64,000 nucleotides of DNA from Curtobacterium sp. MCBD17_032 (lineage in GTDB: Bacteria > Actinomycetota > Actinomycetes > Actinomycetales > Microbacteriaceae): NCBI RefSeq assembly GCF_003234855.1, contig NZ_QKTO01000009.1:1-64000 (forward strand), written 5' to 3'. This document shows, piece after piece, positions 1 to 6,954 of this stretch (positions within the stretch are counted from its first letter, which is position 1; each line of letters opens with the position of its first letter). The translations under genes and the position numbers were made by a program. A model generated the notes under the pieces. It was not told the origin of the DNA. It saw only the letters and a list, made by a program, of their open reading frames with translations, and did not search any database.

Positions 1-24
1 GCGTCAGATGTGTATAAGAGACAG
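1..24 (+). other. Nextera transposase adapter remnant (not genomic)
   Basis: Bases 6-24 read AGATGTGTATAAGAGACAG, the Tn5 mosaic end used in Nextera libraries. The five bases before it (GCGTC) continue the Read 1 adapter. This is untrimmed library sequence at a contig end, so genomic sequence starts at about base 25. An open frame starting at base 8 translates the adapter to MCIRDR and is an artefact. Confidence 0.97.
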
Positions 25-68
25 GCATACGACATCCGGATTCCTCGCCGTGGGGCCTACCCCGCCAC

Positions 69-97
69 TACCGTCGACGGACGCTGAGGACGGGAGG
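69..97 (+). promoter_or_regulatory. Candidate -10 box and ribosome binding site of the fic gene
   Basis: TACCGT at 69-74 fits the actinobacterial TANNNT -10 pattern. GGGAGG at 92-97 lies four bases before the ATG at 102. I see no clear -35 box, and only 77 genomic bases precede the gene. Confidence 0.4.
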
Positions 98-101
98 CAG
101 C

Positions 102-1403
102 ATGACGGGCGACACGGCGGCGGTCGGGCACGGGCGGGACGGCGTCGCGCCGACGGCGATCGGGCGAGGGTCTGGCGGGTCTGGCGGGTCCGCCTGGCCC
201 CGGCACGGATCGACCGATCGTCCGTGGCGGAGCAGCGGTCGTCCGCCCCGCGCCGACCGGATGACGCGGTCGGTGCGGTGCTCGCTGCCGCCCACGATCG
301 CGGACCACCCGTACGTCGCGCCCCCGGACCTCGCCGACCTGCTGGCGCGCACGACCGACCGCCTGGTGGACCTCGACCGCCGACTCGGCGACCGCACGGC
401 TGCGTTCGACCTGCTCCTCGCCCGTACCGAGGCGGTCTCGTCGTCCCGGATCGAGGAGGAGCACGCCACGCTCGACGACTACGCCCGGGCGCTCGTCGGC
501 ATCCGTGCGAACGGCAGTGCCACGGCGATGGTCGGCGCGACCACCGCCCTGCGCGGGATGATCACCGCCGCCGGTCGGGGCAGCATCACCGAACGGTCCG
601 TGCTCGACGCCCACGCGGTGCTCATGCGGGACGACCCCGTGGACGGCCCCGTCGCCGGGCAGTGGCGCCGGGTGCAGAACTGGATCGGCGGCGGGGCCTC
701 GCCGCGTGACGCCGCGTACGTGCCGCCTCCGGCTGAGGACGTCCCCGACGCGATGGCCGACCTCTTCGCCTTCCTGGCACGGGACGACGTCGATGCGCTG
801 GCGCAGGCCGCCATCGCCCACGCCCAGTTCGAGTCCGTGCACCCGTTCACCGACGGCAACGGCCGGATCGGGCGGGCGCTGGTCAACGCGGTCCTGCGAC
901 GCCGCGGCGTGACGACCACACTCGTCGTGCCCGTGGCCGCTGCCCTCGTCGCGGACCGAGCCGGCTACTTCGCCGAGCTCGAGCGCTACCGGGACGGCCA
1001 CGTGGACGGCATCGTCGCCCTGACCGCGCGGACGGTCGGGGTCGTCTGCGACGAGGTCGAGTTCGCCGCGCTCCGGCTCGAGGAGATCGAGCTCGACCGG
1101 AGTGCGCTCCGCCCGACCGATCCCGGACCACGGGTCGAGCACCACTCCGACCTGCTCCGCGCCCTCCTGGCCGACCCGGTCCTGACCGAGGCCGCGGTCA
1201 CCGCAGCGCTCCCGGCGGACCTGCCGTGGACGGAGGCGGTGATCGACGACCTCGTCGACGCCGGCGTCCTCCGCCCCGTCACAGCACGTCGTCGCGACCG
1301 CGCGTGGGTCGCGTCCGACGTCCTGGCCGAGCTGGACGCTCTCGCCGAGCGGATCCGGGCGGCGGCACCGGACGTCGCCCACCCGACGGCGACAGCAGTG
1401 TGA
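102..1403 (+). CDS. Fic family protein (AMPylation-type domain)
   Basis: A 433-aa Fic-domain protein. The core motif HPFTDGNGRIGR is at residues 247-258 with the catalytic His at 247, so transfer of AMP or another phosphate-containing group to a protein target is expected; the target is unknown. An SSRIEEEH stretch near residues 114-121 sits where class II Fic proteins carry their N-terminal inhibitory helix ([S/T]xxxE[G/N]); here Glu replaces the final Gly/Asn. The C-terminal 110 residues look like a winged-helix segment, as in many Fic-wHTH proteins. The start at 102 is chosen for its GGGAGG site and because a Trp-containing segment near residue 32 resembles the N-terminus of related proteins; ATG 261 is the alternative. 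It stands alone beside the contig edge and ends before a hairpin at 1411-1440. Confidence 0.88.
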   Translation: MTGDTAAVGHGRDGVAPTAIGRGSGGSGGSAWPRHGSTDRPWRSSGRPPRADRMTRSVRCSLPPTIADHPYVAPPDLADLLARTTDRLVDLDRRLGDRTAAFDLLLARTEAVSSSRIEEEHATLDDYARALVGIRANGSATAMVGATTALRGMITAAGRGSITERSVLDAHAVLMRDDPVDGPVAGQWRRVQNWIGGGASPRDAAYVPPPAEDVPDAMADLFAFLARDDVDALAQAAIAHAQFESVHPFTDGNGRIGRALVNAVLRRRGVTTTLVVPVAAALVADRAGYFAELERYRDGHVDGIVALTARTVGVVCDEVEFAALRLEEIELDRSALRPTDPGPRVEHHSDLLRALLADPVLTEAAVTAALPADLPWTEAVIDDLVDAGVLRPVTARRRDRAWVASDVLAELDALAERIRAAAPDVAHPTATAV

Positions 1404-1410
1404 GCGGCGG

Positions 1411-1440
1411 CCGGCAGGACCGGAACTGACGTCCTGCCGG
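1411..1440 (+). terminator. Hairpin terminator after fic
   Basis: A perfect 10-bp inverted repeat (CCGGCAGGAC / GTCCTGCCGG) with a 10-base loop, starting 8 bases after the fic stop. No T-tract follows, as is usual in this genome. Confidence 0.6.
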
Positions 1441-1531
1441 AGCGAACGGTGGTCCCCGAGCTGCAGGACGGGGCGCGCCGGAGCGCCGCCGCCGCCGGAC
1501 CGAGCCGGGTGGGGCCTCCACCCCGAGCGCA

Positions 1532-1537
1532 TAGGGT
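1532..1537 (+). promoter_or_regulatory. -10 box of the leaderless oligopeptidase gene
   Basis: TAGGGT lies exactly six bases before the GTG at 1544, and no Shine-Dalgarno sequence can be placed, so the mRNA probably starts at or next to the start codon. Confidence 0.6.
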
Positions 1538-1543
1538 GGCCGG

Positions 1544-3715
1544 GTGACCAGCGAGCACGACGTGACCACCCCGCCGACCGCCGCCAAGCGGCCTCAGACG
1601 CGGACCCACCACGGCATCGACTTCGTCGACGACTACGAATGGCTGCGGGACAAGGAGTCCCCGGACACCGTCGCGTACCTCGAGGCCGAGAACCGGTACA
1701 CCGAAGCGCAGACCGAACACCTCGGTGCGTTGCGGGACCGCCTGTTCGACGAGGTGAAGAGCCGCGTGCAGGAGACCGACCTCTCGGTGCCGGTGCGGAT
1801 GGGCCAGTGGTGGTACTTCACCCGCACCAGCGAGGGCAGCCAGTACGGCGTGCAGTGCCGCGCCCCGATCAGCGGTCCGGACGACTGGACGCCGCCGTCC
1901 CTCGACGAGGGTGCCGACACGCTCCCGGGCGAGGAGGTCGTCCTCGACGGCAACGCCCTCGCCGACGGGCACGACTTCTTCTCGCTCGGCACGTACGACA
2001 TCAGTGACGACGGCCGCCGCCTGGTGTACGGCGTCGACGTCGAGGGCGACGAGCGGTACACGCTCGCGGTGCGCGACCTCGAGACCGGGCAGGACCTCGC
2101 CGACACCATCCCGAACACCGGGGCCGGCGCGACGTTCGACCCGTCCGGGCGGTACGTCTTCTACCCGACGGTGGACGAGTCCTGGCGCCCGGACCGCATC
2201 TGGCGGCACGAGGTCGGCACCGGAGCGGACGCCGACGTGGTCGTGTTCGAGGAGCCGGACGACCGGTACTGGGTCGGGGTCGGCGTCACCCGTTCGTCGC
2301 AGTACATCGTCATCGAGCTCGGGTCGAAGATCACGTCCGAGGCGCTCGTCCTCGACGCATCCGACCCGACCGGTGAGTTCCACGTCGTGTGGCCGCGTCG
2401 CGAGGGCGTGGAGTACGAGATCGAGCACGCCGTCGTCGGGGGCAGCGACCGTCTGCTCGTCCTGCACAACGACGGCGCGGAGAACTTCGAACTCGTCGAC
2501 GTGCCCGCGGACGACCCGACCTCGACCTCCGACCGTCGCGTGGTCGTCCCGCACCACGAGCAGCGGCGCATCGAGTCCGTGGACGCCTTCGCCGGGCACC
2601 TCGCGCTCGAGTACCGATCCGAGGCACTGCCCCGGATCGCCGTCATCCCGATCGAGGGCGACGGCTACGGCGAACCCCACGAGGTCCCCTTCGAGGAGGC
2701 GCTGTTCTCGGCAGGACTCGGCGGCAACCCCGAGTGGGACCAGCCGACCCTCCGCCTCGGGTACACGTCCTTCGTGACGCCGTCCGAGGTGAGCGACCTC
2801 GACCTGGCGACCGGGCAGGTGACCGTCCTGAAGCGACAGCCGGTCCTCGGCGGGTACGACCCGTCCGACTACGTGCAGGAGCGGGACTGGGCGACCGCTG
2901 CCGACGGCACCCGCGTCCCGATCTCGCTGGTGTGGCGCAAGGACGCCGTCGACGCGGACGCCCCGGCGCCGCTGCACCTGTACGGCTACGGGTCGTACGA
3001 GCACTCGATCGATCCCGGCTTCAGCGTCATGCGCCTGTCGATGCTCGACCGCGGGGTGGTCTTCGCGGTGGCGCACGTCCGCGGTGGTGGCGAGATGGGC
3101 CGGCACTGGTACGAGGACGGCAAGACCCTGACGAAGAAGAACACCTTCACGGACTTCGTCGCGGTCGCCGAGCACCTGATCGACAGCGGTCGGACGAGCG
3201 CCGACCAGCTCGCGGCCGAGGGCGGCAGCGCCGGTGGGCTCCTGATGGGCGCGGTGGCGAACCTCGCCCCCGAGCGGTTCGCGGGCATCCTCGCCGCGGT
3301 GCCGTTCGTCGATGCGCTGACGAGCATCCTCGACCCCGACCTGCCGCTCACGGTGATCGAGTGGGACGAGTGGGGCGACCCGCTGCACGACCCCGAGGTG
3401 TACCGCTACATGAGCGAGTACAGCCCGTACGAGAACGTCCGGGACGACGTGCAGTACCCGCGCATCCTCGCCGTGACCTCGATCAACGACACCCGCGTGC
3501 TGTACGTCGAGCCAGCGAAGTGGACCGCGAAGCTCCGCGAGGTCGGAGCCCCGGTCCTGCTCAAGACGGAGATGGCCGCCGGCCACGGTGGCGTCAGCGG
3601 ACGGTACGACTCGTGGAAGGAGCGGGCGTTCGAACTGGCGTGGCTGCTCGACGTCCTCGGGCTGGCCGACGTCTCCCCCGCCGCCGCGACGGCGAACCCG
3701 ATCGCGGCCGGCTGA
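1544..3715 (+). CDS. ptrB: Oligopeptidase B (S9A prolyl oligopeptidase family)
   Basis: A 723-aa serine peptidase, close to the usual 680-720 aa, which cleaves short peptides after basic residues in the cytoplasm. The N-terminal two thirds match the beta-propeller that limits substrate size. The C-terminal alpha/beta hydrolase domain has the nucleophile in GGSAGG (Ser562), the acid in INDTRV (Asp649) and the base in AAGHGG (His681), so the triad is complete. The YVEPAKW segment after the Asp is typical of oligopeptidase B. The GTG start is set by the -10 box six bases upstream. It is monocistronic and meets the CYTH-CHAD gene tail to tail across a strong shared terminator. Confidence 0.92.
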   Translation: MTSEHDVTTPPTAAKRPQTRTHHGIDFVDDYEWLRDKESPDTVAYLEAENRYTEAQTEHLGALRDRLFDEVKSRVQETDLSVPVRMGQWWYFTRTSEGSQYGVQCRAPISGPDDWTPPSLDEGADTLPGEEVVLDGNALADGHDFFSLGTYDISDDGRRLVYGVDVEGDERYTLAVRDLETGQDLADTIPNTGAGATFDPSGRYVFYPTVDESWRPDRIWRHEVGTGADADVVVFEEPDDRYWVGVGVTRSSQYIVIELGSKITSEALVLDASDPTGEFHVVWPRREGVEYEIEHAVVGGSDRLLVLHNDGAENFELVDVPADDPTSTSDRRVVVPHHEQRRIESVDAFAGHLALEYRSEALPRIAVIPIEGDGYGEPHEVPFEEALFSAGLGGNPEWDQPTLRLGYTSFVTPSEVSDLDLATGQVTVLKRQPVLGGYDPSDYVQERDWATAADGTRVPISLVWRKDAVDADAPAPLHLYGYGSYEHSIDPGFSVMRLSMLDRGVVFAVAHVRGGGEMGRHWYEDGKTLTKKNTFTDFVAVAEHLIDSGRTSADQLAAEGGSAGGLLMGAVANLAPERFAGILAAVPFVDALTSILDPDLPLTVIEWDEWGDPLHDPEVYRYMSEYSPYENVRDDVQYPRILAVTSINDTRVLYVEPAKWTAKLREVGAPVLLKTEMAAGHGGVSGRYDSWKERAFELAWLLDVLGLADVSPAAATANPIAAG

Positions 3716-3732
3716 GCGGACCCCGCGACCGA

Positions 3733-3777
3733 CACGACGACGGCGCGCACCCGACCCGGGTGCGCGCCGTCGTCGTG
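3733..3777. terminator. Bidirectional terminator between ptrB and the CYTH-CHAD gene
   Basis: A perfect 20-bp inverted repeat (3733-3752 with 3758-3777) around a 5-base loop fills the gap between two convergent genes and can serve both strands. Confidence 0.85.
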
Positions 3778-3785
3778 CCCGCCGG

Positions 3786-5315
3786 TCACACGCGGTTCAG
3801 CGCGTGCACCGCCTCGTCGTAGGACTCCTCCGCCAGCCGGACCCGGTCGCCGGCGAGCACGCCGTACCCGAACGTCCCTTCGCCTCCGCGGTCGGCGATG
3901 CCGGAGTGCGTGCGGAGCGCGTCGAGTGCGTACAGCGACCGCACCCGCTCGGTGAGGACGTCGGCGGCGGTCCCGATGCGCTTCCAGAGCGCGTGCGGGA
4001 ACGCGTCGTCCCCGAGCACGTCCATCGCGAGTCGTGCCCGCATCGTCCCCTGCCAGGCCAGCTCGGTCGCGGCCCGGTCGGCCGCTTCGCGGAGGGCGGC
4101 CGTGTCGGAGGTGTCGTCGGCCACCGCGTCGCGCACGAGTTCGCGGACGCGCGGCTTCACCGTGGCGGTGACGTCCTGCGCCACCTGCTTCGGCGAGCGG
4201 AGCGCCCACGCCGTCGGGGCGGGTCGTTCGACGGCGTCGTCGAGGGCGTCGAGGAGCTCGAGGAACGGCTCCCCGTGCAGGGCCGCGACGACGTCCCGCA
4301 CCGCTGCGTCGCGGCGCTCCCGCGTGGCCGCGAGGATGCGCTCGCGGGTCATCGCGTCGACGAGGGCGTCCTGCGCGGGCGTCGACGCGCGCGGCAGCCG
4401 CTCGACCAGGTACTCGGCGAGCGCGGCGCGGGCGGTCACGTCGGCGAGGGCGTCCGCACCGGCCACGGCGCGGTCGACGGCCGCGCCGGCGGCGAACGCG
4501 GGTCGGTACGTCTGCAGGATCGCCGCGATCTCCAGCGTCGTCGCGGCCACGTCGCGGAGTTCGGCGTTCTCGCCGGACCGCAGCCGGGCCTCCTGGCCGA
4601 GCAGCGCGGAGCGCAGCTTCTTCAGGCGCTTCGTGAGGATGCGGGCGGTCGTCCCCTTCTCGGGTCGGTCGGCAGTCTGGAGGCGCGGTGCCGGTGCTCC
4701 GGCGAGCCCGCGTGCCAGCTTGGACGCGACGGCGGCGGGGCCGGCGCCGGCGGCGGCGAACCGGCCGTCGAGTGCGGCGAACAGTTCGTGGGCGACCTGC
4801 GCGTCGACGCCGTCGACGGTCTCGACCTCAACCTCCCGCCATGTGCGCGGGTCGGCCGGTGCGTCGTCGTCGAGGCGTTCGGCGACGACCCGGTCGTCCG
4901 CGAGTTCGGCGATCTGGTCGCCGTCCTCGTCGAGCAGCCGGGTGACGGTGCGGGTGGTGGTGATCCGGACGACCGGGTGCAGACCGCGGCCTCGGCGCTC
5001 GGTGAACAGGGCGGCGAGGACCTCGGCGGGCACGGTGTCCGGGTCCTCGGTGAGCGGGAAGTGCTGCTCGTGCCGGACGGTGTCGGACTCGGCGCGCTTG
5101 ATGTGCCAGCCGGCGTCGTGGCCACCGGTGCGTCGGCGGACGGTGACGTGTGCGGCGACGAGGTCGTACCGCTGCGTGTCCCAGTAGGTGGCGTCGAGTC
5201 CGAACGGTTCCCGGTGGTCGGCCCGCATGATGCCGCCGACCCCGATCAGGTCGGGGAGCGGGGCTCCGTCGGGCAGGTCGTAGGTGCGCTCGATCTCGAG
5301 GTGGGTGTCGGTCAC
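3786..5315 (-). CDS. CYTH and CHAD domain-containing protein
   Basis: A 509-aa two-domain protein. The N-terminal CYTH domain opens with LEIERTY (residues 6-12), the family's ExEx(K/R) signature for binding triphosphates and metal; charged beta strands follow to about residue 200. The rest is a helical, Arg- and Ala-rich CHAD domain (about 225-509), a fold linked to polyphosphate binding. Inorganic triphosphatase or polyphosphate-associated activity is the family expectation; the real substrate is unknown. The GTG start at 5315 overlaps the upstream membrane gene stop as GTGA, so the two are probably translationally coupled in the PadR-led operon. Confidence 0.85.
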   Translation of the reverse strand: MTDTHLEIERTYDLPDGAPLPDLIGVGGIMRADHREPFGLDATYWDTQRYDLVAAHVTVRRRTGGHDAGWHIKRAESDTVRHEQHFPLTEDPDTVPAEVLAALFTERRGRGLHPVVRITTTRTVTRLLDEDGDQIAELADDRVVAERLDDDAPADPRTWREVEVETVDGVDAQVAHELFAALDGRFAAAGAGPAAVASKLARGLAGAPAPRLQTADRPEKGTTARILTKRLKKLRSALLGQEARLRSGENAELRDVAATTLEIAAILQTYRPAFAAGAAVDRAVAGADALADVTARAALAEYLVERLPRASTPAQDALVDAMTRERILAATRERRDAAVRDVVAALHGEPFLELLDALDDAVERPAPTAWALRSPKQVAQDVTATVKPRVRELVRDAVADDTSDTAALREAADRAATELAWQGTMRARLAMDVLGDDAFPHALWKRIGTAADVLTERVRSLYALDALRTHSGIADRGGEGTFGYGVLAGDRVRLAEESYDEAVHALNRV

Positions 5316-6142
5316 GGTGTCTTGTCTACCAGGGCGGGAGGGTGCGCCTCGTCACGGGTGGGACGGCTGGACCGGGCGGTCCCCCAGGCGAGGAGTCCGG
5401 CGACGACCACGGAGAGCCCTGGCAGGGACACGATGCACGGCTGCAGCCGGATCGGGACGACCACCCACAGCATGCCGCTCTCGACCAGGGTGGCCGCTCC
5501 GAGCGGGAGCAGCAGGAACAGCCATGCGCGTCGCGGTGCATCGGTCGCGACGAGCCAGCCGGCGAGCGCGAGGAGGAACGGCAGCACCGTCGGCAGGATG
5601 CTGACGGGCCATCCGGAGACCGGGAGAACGAGCGGGGTGACGACCGCACCGACTGCAGCGGCGGCGACCAGTGCGGCGCCGAGGCGACGGCGACCAGGAC
5701 CCGACCCGGGCAGGAGCAGGGCCGCCGCGGTCACCGCTGCGCCCGGCACCAGGTACGACAGGAGCCAGATGCCGACCAGACCGACGGTGCGGTCGAGGTC
5801 GCTCTCGTACCCGTAGTTGGGCTGCAGGATCAGCCACGGTCCGGTCATCAGGATCGCGAGGGCGGCGACCGTGACCAGCACCGGAACGGTGCGGATGGTG
5901 TGCGGTGCCGCGGCTGTCGAGAACGGTGCGGTGGTCATGGTGTCTCCCCAGGTGGTGCGCCGAACCCCTCGGCGATGGAACAGTGCGGTGGTGAGAGCGC
6001 CGAAGGCCAACCCCGTCGGTGAGAGCCCGAGGTCGGCCGCGTCGCGGAGGTCCGCGTACCACTGCTCGCGACGGACCACGCGGTGCTCGGCGGGCGAGAT
6101 GGCAACGGCGGTGTCGACGAGGGCGCGACTGAGCGCGGTCAC
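5312..6142 (-). CDS. Membrane protein of the PadR operon
   Basis: A 276-aa protein of unknown function. Residues 1-50 are soluble and include REQWYADLRDAADLG, a segment often seen at the N-terminus of membrane proteins encoded beside PadR regulators. About six hydrophobic helices follow (for example TVPVLVTVAALAILMTGP, LLALAGWLV and LPGLSVVVAGLLAWG). The GTG start at 6142 overlaps the padR stop as GTGA, and its own stop overlaps the CYTH-CHAD start the same way. This start is preferred over the longer open frame upstream, which only shadows padR. By analogy it could be a stress-response or efflux-associated membrane component repressed by the PadR protein. Confidence 0.75.
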   Translation of the reverse strand: MTALSRALVDTAVAISPAEHRVVRREQWYADLRDAADLGLSPTGLAFGALTTALFHRRGVRRTTWGDTMTTAPFSTAAAPHTIRTVPVLVTVAALAILMTGPWLILQPNYGYESDLDRTVGLVGIWLLSYLVPGAAVTAAALLLPGSGPGRRRLGAALVAAAAVGAVVTPLVLPVSGWPVSILPTVLPFLLALAGWLVATDAPRRAWLFLLLPLGAATLVESGMLWVVVPIRLQPCIVSLPGLSVVVAGLLAWGTARSSRPTRDEAHPPALVDKTP

Positions 6143-6471
6143 GACGTCACCGGGCGCGTGCTCGGGCGGCCCGCGGGACGGGTGGCTGTGGCTGCGGCTG
6201 CTCGTCGAGCGTCGACGAGCTCGGCCGCGGCCTGTCGCCCGTCGGCGGTGAACTCGTAGAGGCGGCGGCGGGGGCCGGAACGGTCGGCGTCGTCGTCCCA
6301 GCTGGAGTCGATCCACCCATGTCGCTCGAGTCGCTCGAGGATCGGGTAGACGGTGCCGGACGGCCGTCCGATCACCTTGATGAGTTGCAGCCCCCATGCC
6401 GGCCCCTCGGCCGCGAGCAGGGCGGCGAGGACGTCGAGCGTCGGGGCGGTGACGCGGAGCAGCGGTTCCAT
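6139..6471 (-). CDS. PadR family transcriptional regulator
   Basis: A 110-aa winged-helix regulator, typical for short PadR proteins. The fold is visible in order: LDVLAALL, GLQLIKVIGRPSGTVYPILERLERHGWI (recognition helix and start of wing, given here by its key segments), then the wing RRRLYEFTADG (residues about 67-77) and an Ala-rich C-terminal helix. It leads a three-gene, translationally coupled operon with the membrane protein and the CYTH-CHAD protein. The promoter at 6478-6506 places its -10 box six bases before ATG 6471, so the gene is leaderless. A short CCTA/TAGG inverted repeat overlaps the -10 and could be an autoregulatory operator. Confidence 0.9.
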   Translation of the reverse strand: MEPLLRVTAPTLDVLAALLAAEGPAWGLQLIKVIGRPSGTVYPILERLERHGWIDSSWDDDADRSGPRRRLYEFTADGRQAAAELVDARRAAAATATRPAGRPSTRPVTS

Positions 6472-6477
6472 GCTCGT

Positions 6478-6506
6478 AACCTAGCTATGTAGGACAAGCC
6501 GGTCAA
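6478..6506 (-). promoter_or_regulatory. Promoter of the padR operon (leaderless)
   Basis: On the minus strand: TTGACC (6501-6506), a 17-base spacer, TAGGTT (6478-6483), then six bases to ATG 6471. An imperfect inverted repeat CCTA-N6-TAGG overlaps the -10 box and is a plausible PadR site. Confidence 0.8.
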
Positions 6507-6527
6507 GCGCCTCCCGGGGAGCGGGAC

Positions 6528-6533
6528 GAGAAT
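6528..6533 (+). promoter_or_regulatory. -10 box of the leaderless mycoredoxin gene
   Basis: GAGAAT (NANNNT pattern) ends six bases before ATG 6540. The nearby GAGG is too close to the start codon to act as a Shine-Dalgarno site. Confidence 0.45.
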
Positions 6534-6539
6534 GAGGAC

Positions 6540-6812
6540 ATGAGCGAGACGATCACCCGTGACGCGTTCGTGCCCGAGGCCGGCGGCGTCACCATGTTCA
6601 CCACGAGCTGGTGCGGCTACTGCGCCCGGCTGAAGAACCAGATGACGAAGGCCGGTGTGCCCTTCCGCGAGGTCGACATCGAGCAGACGCCGGGCACCGC
6701 CGAGCTGGTCGCGGAGGTCAACGGCGGCAACCAGACCGTGCCGACCCTGGTGTTCCCGGACGGCAGCACCGCGACGAACCCGTCCCTGGCGGAGGTCCAG
6801 TCGCGCCTCTGA
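6540..6812 (+). CDS. Mycoredoxin (glutaredoxin-like oxidoreductase)
   Basis: A 90-aa thioredoxin-fold protein with the redox motif CGYC (Cys25, Cys28) in the context TTSWCGYC, then a TVPTLVF segment containing the cis-proline. Actinobacterial mycoredoxins use mycothiol to reduce mixed disulfides on proteins in the cytosol. Length and motif agree with the family. It is monocistronic, divergent from the padR operon, and followed by a 30-bp hairpin shared with the convergent helicase gene. Confidence 0.9.
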   Translation: MSETITRDAFVPEAGGVTMFTTSWCGYCARLKNQMTKAGVPFREVDIEQTPGTAELVAEVNGGNQTVPTLVFPDGSTATNPSLAEVQSRL

Positions 6813-6873
6813 CGCGCGGTCGCCCGCCGGCCGGGTCCGCGCTCCGGGCCCGCCCGCGGTGCGAGCCGGCCCG

Positions 6874-6933
6874 GCACAGCAGGAACCCGCTCGAACCACG
6901 GACGTCCGTGGTTCGAGCGGGTTCCTGTTGTGC
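6874..6933. terminator. Large bidirectional terminator (46-bp perfect palindrome)
   Basis: Bases 6881-6903 and 6904-6926 are perfect reverse complements with no spacer. Pairing extends seven more positions outward (one G-U) to 6874/6933. It lies between the convergent mycoredoxin and helicase genes. Confidence 0.85.
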
Positions 6934-6954
6934 GGTGCCGAACGGCGCCGGGCG

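Noticed and set aside
8..709. Open frame starting MCIRDR at the window start
   Set aside because: It begins in the Nextera adapter and then shadows the fic gene in another frame.
986..3586. 866-aa minus-strand frame opposite fic and ptrB
   Set aside because: Composition (Arg, Gly, Val, His rich) is typical of an antisense shadow in high-G+C DNA, and the plus strand there encodes a complete oligopeptidase B.
5316..5335. Separate promoter directly before the CYTH-CHAD gene (TAGACA)
   Set aside because: The last position does not fit TANNNT, and the GTGA overlap with the upstream gene explains translation better.
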